DNA of 64,000 nt from the NCBI GenBank assembly GCA_037318855.1, contig CP134874.1:2914598-2978597 (forward strand), written 5' to 3'. The notes under the pieces are model-generated. The model had not been told where the DNA came from and did not search any database. It worked only from the letters and a program-made list of their open reading frames with translations. The DNA comes from Candidatus Sedimenticola sp. (ex Thyasira tokunagai). Lineage in GTDB: Bacteria; Pseudomonadota; Gammaproteobacteria; Chromatiales; Chromatiaceae. Every line of letters begins with the position of its first letter. Position 1 is the stretch's first letter. A program made the translations under genes and the position numbers. Below are positions 26,776-34,611 of this stretch, piece after piece.

Positions 26776-28120
26776 TACCCAGCGGACGAGGATCGATCGT
26801 GGGCACCCGTGGCGTTTGCAGGGAGGATTGCCGTCGAGCCGCAGCACGCTGGAGCAGTGTTGCGATCGTACCGGAGACCACTTCCTTGCGTACCCGGGTC
26901 TCGAACAGGAGATTCTCTATCTCCTTGTCCAGCTCAGTGATTGAAATATCTGCATGCTCCCGAGCCACTTCGGTGGCATAGACCTCCGGCACCTGTCGAC
27001 CGGACAGCAGCAGTCGTCGGGCGTACAGCGCCTTTTCCACGGTGCGGGCGGTACTGATCTCCGAGACCAGCCGCCCCATGATAAGACTCTGCTCGGAGGC
27101 CGGCATCTCCCGGATCGCCTCGATGACCTGGCGTGTTATGGCCACACCGGGAGCCGTAATGTTGTCCAGATTAGCCAATGTCAGTGGCGTCGCCCCACTG
27201 ACCAGGTTCTGTATTTCAACGGTGACGGCGGTCGCGTCCTGATTCAGTTTCGGTAACAGACCAGTGCCGGGAATACTGTCCTTGCGGCAGGTATCACAGG
27301 TGGTCACGATATTCTCACCGACTACGTCAACGACCCAGTCCCTTGCATCCGCCGGGGTAGTCCAGATCTCTATCAGTCGGGTTGCCGACGCAGGTGATAC
27401 GGGACCCACCGTGGTGATAGGCCGGTTCATATTGATGTTGTACCCAGCCTTGACGATGTCACCGGTGAACTCCAGGACGGGCTGACCTGCTCCCCCCGCT
27501 TGGCCACCGACCCAGGGAATACCACTATCACCGTTCGATGATTCGACGGCATCCTTTGCCGTGACGGCATCATTGCCACCAATCCCCATTTGCACTTTCC
27601 AGTCATTACCCTTTGACAAGGTAATGAGGTCAGCATAGGGGCTCTTGCCCTGCGCGATCTCGGCCTCCATCTGCTCACAAGACTTGGTGGCCAACTGCAT
27701 GGTCTCCTCGGCCTGCAACAGGGCATTCTGGAACATGTCGTAGAGACCGGGATTGGCACGCTGCAGAATAAGTGCCGGAAGCGAGGCAATAGCGGCGCCG
27801 GCCGCGGCCGTCATCGCATTCAGCATGTTGTCGACCCCGGCGCCGATATTGTTCAGGGTATTGGTCACGGCAGCGACTGGATCGAACTTTCCACAGCTGT
27901 ATCCCATCCCCAGTTGAGCGGAACCACCCAGGGTCACCGATACGACGGACGGATTGGCCGGCACCGACACTGGCTCTGCGCCACCGATCTCGTAATACCA
28001 GAGGCTGTCTTCCGTCGGCCCTTTGGTAAGGGCATGGGCGTTATTGAAACCGAGTAGCCCGATCAATAACCAGGCGGTAATCTGCCGGTGGGGGAAAGTG
28101 TATGGAGATCGTTTATTCAT
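26759..28120 (-). CDS. ICE protein, TIGR03755 / PFL_4711-like (TraH-like)
   Basis: 453 residues from ATG 28120, with a signal peptide (about 8-30) and features of a periplasmic conjugation protein of the MPF_G system, including a CDTCRK pair of cysteines. The start codon overlaps the stop of the preceding gene (ATGA). The family name is recalled from gene order and sequence style rather than a search. Confidence 0.78.
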   Translation of the reverse strand: MNKRSPYTFPHRQITAWLLIGLLGFNNAHALTKGPTEDSLWYYEIGGAEPVSVPANPSVVSVTLGGSAQLGMGYSCGKFDPVAAVTNTLNNIGAGVDNMLNAMTAAAGAAIASLPALILQRANPGLYDMFQNALLQAEETMQLATKSCEQMEAEIAQGKSPYADLITLSKGNDWKVQMGIGGNDAVTAKDAVESSNGDSGIPWVGGQAGGAGQPVLEFTGDIVKAGYNINMNRPITTVGPVSPASATRLIEIWTTPADARDWVVDVVGENIVTTCDTCRKDSIPGTGLLPKLNQDATAVTVEIQNLVSGATPLTLANLDNITAPGVAITRQVIEAIREMPASEQSLIMGRLVSEISTARTVEKALYARRLLLSGRQVPEVYATEVAREHADISITELDKEIENLLFETRVRKEVVSGTIATLLQRAAARRQSSLQTPRVPTIDPRPLGNGRVP

Positions 28121-29142
28121 GGAGGATAGGCCATCCAGTCGATAGAAAACAAAAACCACTGGCCACGACGCCGACAGCACTTGTAGGGCCGCCACAGGTT
28201 CCAGACGTAATCGCCCGCGCTATCGACCCGACCACCACCCCACCCGGTGAGGCTGGCGAGATCATTTGTCCCGAAGACGTTGCAACTCAATTCAGGCCGC
28301 GGGACCAACATCTGCCAGGTCCCGGTCCGACGATCCTTCTCCACCAGAGGACCTGGCGGCCAGACCTTCCCGAAACCGGAAGACCCGGTCACTGGGACAT
28401 ATACGTGCGGTTGACCGGTTCGTGTCACGATGTCACCGGCACGCTGGGCGTTGATGGCCGCAGCCTTGGGCTCTTCGGCCTGTGTGGTCCAGCCGGTCCG
28501 TGGATAGACACCGCCCCAAGTTTGCAGGGGCCAGCTACCCAGTTCGCGCAGACCCGGGATGAAACTTGCCGAATAGAAGATCTCCGGCACCTCCTGCCGC
28601 CAAGACAGGGCATCGAGTCCTGACTGGAAATAGGGGAAGAAAGACGTGGTCTGAGATGGACACAACAGCCCTACCCCGCCCACAAGACCGGAGAGTGAAC
28701 TCAGAGGATGACCGATGGCGTCAGTTTCGCGGTAGACAAGGTTCTTGTGATCGCGGTTATCCGCAGTTCCTTCGGTGCGATTACCCGCGCTGTCGATCGG
28801 GACCGGCAATAAAGCGCCAAGCAGGCCCGTGGCTGCTGCTTTCTGTGCGAGACCCAGCGTAGCCCGGATCTCGGCCCAGGGGTTACCACCCAGTTCGTTG
28901 TAGGCACTGACGACCAGGTCCGGATTGTAATGACCAACCTTGATCGAGGTCCTGACGCTACAACCAGTCCAGGAACAGCGCAGCCAGAAACACATCCCGA
29001 TGGGCATCCAACGCATACAGGAAAGTGCTGCCGTGGTGGTTTTCGTGACAATGCCGGGTGTTGTGATAGTGCCTGTATTTCCAGTAACAGGAAAAAGGAG
29101 CACGGCACCGAGCAGGAACGAGAGGTAGCGTGACGCCGTCAT
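28117..29142 (-). CDS. ICE protein, TIGR03756 / PFL_4710-like (TraU-like)
   Basis: 341 residues from ATG 29142, with an N-terminal signal peptide and a cysteine-containing CMRWMPIGMCFWLRCSWTGC block typical of TraU proteins, which help DNA transfer across the periplasm. It has 4-bp overlaps on both sides, so the block 29606-24830 is one tightly coupled operon segment. Confidence 0.82.
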   Translation of the reverse strand: MTASRYLSFLLGAVLLFPVTGNTGTITTPGIVTKTTTAALSCMRWMPIGMCFWLRCSWTGCSVRTSIKVGHYNPDLVVSAYNELGGNPWAEIRATLGLAQKAAATGLLGALLPVPIDSAGNRTEGTADNRDHKNLVYRETDAIGHPLSSLSGLVGGVGLLCPSQTTSFFPYFQSGLDALSWRQEVPEIFYSASFIPGLRELGSWPLQTWGGVYPRTGWTTQAEEPKAAAINAQRAGDIVTRTGQPHVYVPVTGSSGFGKVWPPGPLVEKDRRTGTWQMLVPRPELSCNVFGTNDLASLTGWGGGRVDSAGDYVWNLWRPYKCCRRRGQWFLFSIDWMAYPP

Positions 29143-29606
29143 GGTCGAGCTCCCACAAGCCACTTCTGGTAATGATCGAGTGCGGCGCTCAGATCAGTCA
29201 GACCGTAGACCACCACCTCGCCATCAAACACAATGGCGGGATAACGATCGACTCTGTATTGCATGGCCTTTGCCAGGCCGACCGCCGCATTCTGAATAGC
29301 TGCCGTTGCCTGCTCATCCAACTGCTGGATGCGCTGCAAGGCTATATGTTTGGACCTGTTCGTGTCTGTGGGAAGTTTATTGGACAGCTGTGCCTCAAAG
29401 CGCCGAATGCCATCCAGTTCATAGATATGAACATCAATCTTCTGAAGTATTTCTTTGGTGCCAGATACCGGTTCTCCCTGGACCTCATAGTCAGTTGTGG
29501 AAAAGACCTCTACAAACAAGGTTTCCTGGAGCAAAGAGTCAGCATGCGCCATGTTGATACTAAATAAGGCCGCAAACGCTGTTGCTATGAATTGGGAGAA
29601 GTTCAT
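29139..29606 (-). CDS. ICE protein, TIGR03757 / PFL_4709-like
   Basis: 155 residues with a signal peptide (about 1-22, ending AHA) and the YPAIVFDGEVVVYGLTDLSAAL tail characteristic of this ICE family, probably a thioredoxin-fold-like periplasmic factor. Immediately upstream of the ATG a hairpin, CCGAGG-N6-CCTCGG (29609-29626), covers the likely ribosome site GAGG. Confidence 0.8.
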   Translation of the reverse strand: MNFSQFIATAFAALFSINMAHADSLLQETLFVEVFSTTDYEVQGEPVSGTKEILQKIDVHIYELDGIRRFEAQLSNKLPTDTNRSKHIALQRIQQLDEQATAAIQNAAVGLAKAMQYRVDRYPAIVFDGEVVVYGLTDLSAALDHYQKWLVGARP

Positions 29607-29608
29607 AG

Positions 29609-29626
29609 CCGAGGATACTGCCTCGG
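29609..29626 (-). promoter_or_regulatory. Hairpin overlapping the ribosome-binding site
   Basis: The inverted repeat CCGAGG/CCTCGG lies three bases before the ATG of the TIGR03757-like gene. The GAGG that would serve as Shine-Dalgarno is inside a stem. It sits at the border between the ICE operon and the CBASS island and could limit translation initiation. Confidence 0.35.
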
Positions 29627-29722
29627 ACTATTAAGTCTTGATACGGAAAATCAAGTCAAAAGCTGTTGTGGTTTCAATAAACTGATTTGAATGGTGACGG
29701 GTCAAGAGCAACCAACCAGAGG

Positions 29723-29744
29723 AAAAGGGATTCCGTTGAATCCC
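29723..29744 (-). terminator. Rho-independent terminator of the type II CBASS operon
   Basis: On the minus strand GGGATTC-AACG-GAATCCC is followed by TTTT, ten bases after the Cap3 stop codon. Placement and structure fit an intrinsic terminator that isolates the defence operon from the downstream transfer genes. Confidence 0.65.
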
Positions 29745-29753
29745 GTTTACAGA

Positions 29754-30209
29754 CTATCCAGTTCTTTTGACTGGCATATCTTTCAATTGAACATGCCATT
29801 GTTTTTTCCCGACGATAACAAAAAGTAATTCTGGTCCTAACGATGTTTTCATCAACCTTTGCCATTCTTTTCGATCAAGCAATGATGGCATTGGTATGCT
29901 CACAGGATGCGTGTGCCAGTCCCCTAAATAATAGGCTTTTCCATTACTTTCCTGCCAGTATCTGCGGGCAAGCAATATATGCTTCGGGTCACGCCGCAAG
30001 AATTCAAACCTAGATCTCTTATCCTTCGGGAAAGGTGTTGTACAGGCAGTAACATGTATATGGGGTGTTCGACGATACCCGACAAGAATCCCTCCTGCCT
30101 CTGGCTGCCTCCCAATTTGACACCAGCTACTTAGGGTAGTAACCACCTCTTCCTCTATTAAGATAAGTCGTGTTTTATGGTGGTATATCAACTCTGACAA
30201 GCTGGGCAT
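29754..30209 (-). CDS. cap3: CBASS Cap3, JAB/JAMM isopeptidase
   Basis: 151 residues with a complete JAMM zinc site: the glutamate in PEAGGILVG, the histidines in GDWHTHP and a downstream PSLLD aspartate. Cap3 removes Cap2-made conjugates from the cyclase and other targets. The start overlaps the Cap2 end by 22 bp. Nothing suggests damage. Confidence 0.9.
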   Translation of the reverse strand: MPSLSELIYHHKTRLILIEEEVVTTLSSWCQIGRQPEAGGILVGYRRTPHIHVTACTTPFPKDKRSRFEFLRRDPKHILLARRYWQESNGKAYYLGDWHTHPVSIPMPSLLDRKEWQRLMKTSLGPELLFVIVGKKQWHVQLKDMPVKRTG

Positions 30210-32172
30210 CCTTCTTGTGGTGTAAGCCGATGATCCTTGTGTTTACGTGCTTTTTTGTGGAAGCGGCGGCTTCTAAAAAAAGCCCCTGGACTACCATTTA
30301 CCCAATCTAATACTGCTTCCAATCCCATTCCAGCGGTTTGGACCGAAGCACTTGGCGGATAAGGAATATACGACTCGCTACATTGATTGCTCATGGGCAC
30401 AAGGTCTTTCATTGACTTGAGGGGTTCGAATCTGTCTTTTCCAGATAAATCTTGAAGACAACGGTAGCAACCACCTGAGCCATCATAATAGAGTGTCCTT
30501 CCACAGTATCCATTGCCATCTATCCAAATATACAGTATTGGGGGGCAAGGCAGATTGGCATGATGGCGCTGTATTGCCTGAGAATTCAGGGAAAGTGAAA
30601 ACGGCTCTCGCCCGGTGGCATCAATAATGAAGTCTACCTGGCGCATATCATTGATATGCTCAAAATGTTTTTTTCGAGCCAGTATTTGAGCTGTTGGATA
30701 TTCTTCCGACAACTTATGTCGGCAGGCTTCTGCCTTATTCTCATAAAGGTACGATCCATCAAGGTAATGACGCCCGATATTACCGGTTGATAGAATCTGT
30801 TCGTCATACAGGATCAATTGACCAGAACCTTGCCCAGCACCAGATTGAACCAGCAGCCGAGATAGATAACCTCCAATCGTTCCTAAACCCACCACGACTA
30901 TACGCTTTCCTGATAATCCTGAGCCCGGGAGATTTCGTGTTGTTAAGAATTTCGGACTGAAATCGTCAAGAAAGCCTCGAATAAATTTCGTCCCAAATCG
31001 CCCTTTATCCATCAACAACTGTTTGCGAAAGCGACTTGGGTGCCTTGTCAGCGTGGATAGGCTCTCTGGCAATACTGCCTCAATACTGACAAAACCTCCT
31101 CGGGTATTAAGCACAACCAGCAAGGGTGATTGTGCACCTACTTTTGTCCCTAATCCTTTCTGGAGACTCTGATCAGCGGCAGGAGAAACAGATTTCAACC
31201 ATTCATGAAAAGCGCGAAAATTCTGTGGCGGCCACGGCCCCTTCTCTGGTAAAAGCGCTGTGGTGTTAATATTAATCCACAAAGCGCTGCGATTCTCTAA
31301 TACCATTAATTTTCCGTTACGCCATTTTCTGTAAGCCTCAATCTCCTCGTCAGTGCCTACCACTAATTGTTTGTGGGTTGTTCCCGTTGGACTTTGATAT
31401 TCGAGTCTATTGTATTTGATGGAATGGCCAGACTCAAGCGTGTCGCTACCTCGTGAAAGATTTTGGGACATCCAAGTCTCCAAAATCGACTCGCCTACGC
31501 GACAGCCGTTATGCCCCGACCGTCCTGCGTACGTCACGATTCCGTATTGCACATTGCAGCAAAGCTGCTTGTGCACTACTCCATCATGACTCCCGCAATG
31601 ACTCTACGGCGTTTCGGATGCACTCCTTGTATGCCCTACATCGCTCCCTGCCGGTCGCAATTCCGGCCATACAACCGCGCCTACGCCTATCGGGGACTAA
31701 TCGCCTCGGCTTTCAGCCTTCCATGGCTGATCAGCGGATGATTGGATAGCACCACACCACAATCACTGGCATCCCAATATAAGCGAAACTCGTACCCCAC
31801 ATCATCACTATTCGCACCAGACAGACTACCGATAAGTACCCGGCGCGCCTGTTCTAACAGGGTCACAATGGTTTTTGTAGGTTGATAGGGATCTAGACGA
31901 TAGCTTTCCATATCAAGGTAACAAAGCTTCCCTTGATGATCTACGTGAGGTAGTGGGTGGCATAGCTTCTCTGGCCGTGGCTCCCGAAGGTGGATGTCAG
32001 GAAGCTCATGAAAAACCAGATCTAGAAATGAAAGTCGAATCGGTACTTCAACATGGTTGCACTGAATAGAACCGTCATATGCATAGCACCGGGTTTCCTC
32101 CGTGACATGTACGAATCCCTGACTAAGCAACCATCGATGTACATCGTGCACTACTAAGTCCGACGTGAGCAC
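30188..32172 (-). pseudogene. cap2: CBASS Cap2 (E2-E1 fusion), split by element A2
   Basis: The N-terminal part (GTG start 32172) is E2-like with the cysteine-bearing LCHPLPHVDHQGKLCYLD block. The C-terminal part is an E1/ThiF domain with VVVGLGTIGG and a cysteine in NQCSESYIPYPPSASVQ. Cap2 conjugates the cyclase C-terminus to targets and primes it. The 302-bp element at 31435-31736 interrupts the linker. Exact deletion gives an in-frame SNHQSGHSIKYN. As read, translation ends shortly after entering the element (GRLKAEAISPR tail). Confidence 0.9.
31435..31736 (+). repeat. Seamless intervening element, family A copy A2 (302 bp)
   Basis: Identical to A1 and A3 except for one additional T near the right end (GGCTGATCAGCG). 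It lies antisense to cap2 if the plus strand is taken as reference, or sense if the functional strand is the complement. Deletion of precisely this interval restores cap2. Confidence 0.9.
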
Positions 32173-32175
32173 CGT

Positions 32176-33369
32176 TTACCCTGATCTTGCATTGGGTATA
32201 GGATCCGGTTTCACGGTTACTGCTGGTGTTGCTCGAACAATCTCGGCACTTCCTACCTCTTCAATACATTCGGGTTTTCTCGGAATTCGGTCGCCAAACT
32301 GTCCCACAAACGATTGTATCACTCGCCCCTTGTCAACGGCACCACTTAACGCGGATTCCAGTGCGGCAACCAAATTGGATGCCGCAGTGGCAATCTCTTC
32401 CGTATTCATGTCACCACGAGGGTAGACTATCTCTTCTTTAGTTGTCGCAGGGTTTTTTACGCTACCTCGAAGCTGCTGTGGCAGAGTCTTGGCTACTTCA
32501 ACCAATGCATAGTCATCACGTCCACGATCATCTTCTGGATAGGCTTCTGCTGCACAAATCATCAATGTCAATGATGAGGGACCACCATTCTCCCAGACAA
32601 AATCTCTCCAGGATTTAAGAAAGCGGCAAATCCGACGCAAGCGCCTTCCGCTTTCTTGCCCCCTTATATCTATTTGTCGCCTAAACCAATTTGCAATTAA
32701 CAGAGGGTCAGACTGCTGCCATCCGTTAGAACGCGTAGCAAGGTATACTTCATCTTCATCCAGCAAATAGGGGAGAGCTGATTTTATATCCCCTCGGTAG
32801 ATAATTTCACTGAGTTGGCGATTCTCTACCTTCAATGCCGCAAGCGCTTCGGTCATATTCTCATGACGTTGATCTGGAACGGCATATAGAGGGATATCAA
32901 TGTGTGCTTGACGGTTGGGGATGATGAGTCTGGAACAAGTATCTTTTTCATCCGTAAACACCCATCCTTCCTGGTGAGCCAGTTTTTTCAGTGCACCATC
33001 GATGATCTTAAAAAACCAGTCCTTATTCGCTTCTGGCGCAGATCGCATGATTGACATAGGTAGGTAGATCCCATCATCAAGATCAATTTCTTGTGTTGGA
33101 TGGCACGGTGAGTTGATTGTTTTATATGCATAAGATCCTTGGGTCATAAATTTTGGTTTGATATTAGAAATCCATTCAATATCTCGCTCTTGAATTCCCG
33201 CTACGCCCTTGAGATACGCTCTCGCTTCAGCAAATGCTGCCCGGATAGTTTGTCGAATCTTTTTCCGAGCTGCGAGTAACAGATCATCTTGCCCACTTGA
33301 TATCGAAATATTGTTGATAAAGCGATCAGTATGTATATGTTTGTATAGTAATGGGCTGGTGTTGTACAT
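32176..33369 (-). CDS. DncV-like CD-NTase (CBASS cyclic-dinucleotide synthase)
   Basis: 397 residues from ATG 33369, four bases after the CapV stop. Nucleotidyltransferase signatures are MTQGSYAYKTIN and EIDLDDGIYLP, closely resembling Vibrio DncV, so a cGAMP-like product is likely. The C-terminus ends NARSG, a glycine tail suitable for Cap2-mediated conjugation. It lies between CapV and Cap2 in the standard type II order. A longer frame to 33402 exists but would overlap CapV. Confidence 0.9.
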   Translation of the reverse strand: MYNTSPLLYKHIHTDRFINNISISSGQDDLLLAARKKIRQTIRAAFAEARAYLKGVAGIQERDIEWISNIKPKFMTQGSYAYKTINSPCHPTQEIDLDDGIYLPMSIMRSAPEANKDWFFKIIDGALKKLAHQEGWVFTDEKDTCSRLIIPNRQAHIDIPLYAVPDQRHENMTEALAALKVENRQLSEIIYRGDIKSALPYLLDEDEVYLATRSNGWQQSDPLLIANWFRRQIDIRGQESGRRLRRICRFLKSWRDFVWENGGPSSLTLMICAAEAYPEDDRGRDDYALVEVAKTLPQQLRGSVKNPATTKEEIVYPRGDMNTEEIATAASNLVAALESALSGAVDKGRVIQSFVGQFGDRIPRKPECIEEVGSAEIVRATPAVTVKPDPIPNARSG

Positions 33370-33373
33370 CGGC

Positions 33374-34444
33374 TTACAATTCCTTATGTGATTTAAAATC
33401 AAGGTCAGGAGTTTGGTGGTTCAAGTGGGTATTAAGTGGCGGTTTTGCGATTTCTTCCTGGAACGTCATATTCGCCAGACCTAGTAGAGTTTTTGTGGCG
33501 CCCTCGTCTGCCTTGTCTAGAGCAACCACCTTATCCTGATCTGCGCTGATTGATACATCAATCATGTGATATTGATCACCCAACTTTTGTTTCATCATGA
33601 AATTCGAGGTCTGTTCCTGACAAGCCATCATGAAATCAAAAATCCGAGAGTTCCACTGAACCAGACCTTTATTCAGATCCTCGCTCTGATCTGCTGTGGT
33701 CTTGGATGAAAGCGCCCCGATAGAAAGTAAGCGGATGTCTTTTTCCACACCCGCGTCAATAGCATGCTCGGCCTCATGAACACCAAAGATCCCAGGGGCA
33801 TTACCTACGATGCCACCATCGACATACACCTGATGCTCAAACTCGTAGTTGGGGAGATAAATTGGTGCTGCACTGGTAGCCATGGCCACGTCAACCAACG
33901 TGCGCTCCTCATCCAGTGTAAATCTTGAATTATGTGGGGTTTTGAAAAACTGGGGGCCACCTTTTGTCCAGTTGGCAGCCGGAATTAATATGCGGGTTTT
34001 TAGGTCCCCAATCTTCCGATCACCAAATATCGCTTTTAAAGCATTTTTCAATGGTGCACTGTCGTGTTTAGCTGCCGTGACACCTCGATCCAGAGTAAAA
34101 CCCGACTTTTTATATATCGTTTTATCTAGTTCTACTCTACCCATTGCTTTTAGTCCGGCCAGCTTCCGTTCAGGCATTTCAACCGGGAAAAAGATTCTGG
34201 GACCAGCTGCCTGCAATACCTCAACGACAGTGGATGCCGAAATTTCCCTCGTGGCTAAAGCTAGGGCAATGAGACCCCCAACGCTTGTTCCACAGATAAG
34301 GTCAAAATGAGAGCCGAAAAGCTTTCCAGTTCGCTCTTCGATCTGTGAAATAACCTGAGCAGTGTAGAGTCCCTTATATCCCCCCCCTGAAAGCGCAAGG
34401 ATATGGAATGGCTCCTTGTTTGTTTGTACTGAACCAAGCGTCAT
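33374..34444 (-). CDS. capV: CapV patatin-like phospholipase effector (CBASS)
   Basis: The patatin oxyanion motif SGGGYKG, the nucleophile elbow GTSVGG and the catalytic DGG (YVDGGIVGNAP) are all present. In CBASS this enzyme degrades the inner membrane when bound by the cyclic dinucleotide. ATG 34444 is preferred over a TTG one codon upstream. It is the first gene of the operon and lies 87 bp from the CIRCE operator. Confidence 0.92.
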   Translation of the reverse strand: MTLGSVQTNKEPFHILALSGGGYKGLYTAQVISQIEERTGKLFGSHFDLICGTSVGGLIALALATREISASTVVEVLQAAGPRIFFPVEMPERKLAGLKAMGRVELDKTIYKKSGFTLDRGVTAAKHDSAPLKNALKAIFGDRKIGDLKTRILIPAANWTKGGPQFFKTPHNSRFTLDEERTLVDVAMATSAAPIYLPNYEFEHQVYVDGGIVGNAPGIFGVHEAEHAIDAGVEKDIRLLSIGALSSKTTADQSEDLNKGLVQWNSRIFDFMMACQEQTSNFMMKQKLGDQYHMIDVSISADQDKVVALDKADEGATKTLLGLANMTFQEEIAKPPLNTHLNHQTPDLDFKSHKEL

Positions 34445-34505
34445 CAAACAGCCCCATCACGCTATATATAGGTGTCATCATCTAAAAATACACATTATAT
34501 GGTAT

Positions 34506-34519
34506 TTATAGGCCTATAA
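34506..34519. promoter_or_regulatory. 14-bp perfect palindrome in the CBASS promoter
   Basis: TTATAGGCCTATAA reads the same on both strands and overlaps the downstream edge of the proposed -10 box of the capV promoter. It could be a second operator. The regulator is unknown. Confidence 0.4.
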
Positions 34520-34545
34520 GATAGTCTTTTTTAGCACTCTGTCAA
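34518..34545 (-). promoter_or_regulatory. Proposed sigma-70 promoter of the CBASS operon
   Basis: On the minus strand a perfect -35 TTGACA (34540-34545) is separated by 16 bp from TATCTT (34518-34523). The -35 box lies in the spacer of the CIRCE repeat, so HrcA binding would occlude polymerase. A TATAAT at about 34495-34500 without a good -35 is an alternative -10. Confidence 0.5.
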
Positions 34546-34557
34546 GTAGAGTGCTAA
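34531..34557. promoter_or_regulatory. CIRCE operator (HrcA-binding type) upstream of CBASS
   Basis: The sequence is TTAGCACTC, nine bases, then GAGTGCTAA. This is an exact match to the consensus CIRCE heat-shock operator in both arms and spacer length. It lies between the traC-like gene end (34612) and capV, with no chaperone gene nearby. It could alternatively act as a weak stem-loop terminator for the upstream gene, but the exact CIRCE match makes an operator more likely. Confidence 0.75.
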
Positions 34558-34611
34558 TCCCGGGATAAGAAACAACAAGGTGATAAAACTAGCGCGGTTT
34601 AGATATCCACC

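Noticed and set aside
34531..34557. Reading the CIRCE repeat as the terminator of the traC-like gene
   Set aside because: The arms and spacer equal the CIRCE consensus exactly and the spacer contains a consensus -35 box. A terminator role is kept only as an alternative because a short T/A run is near.
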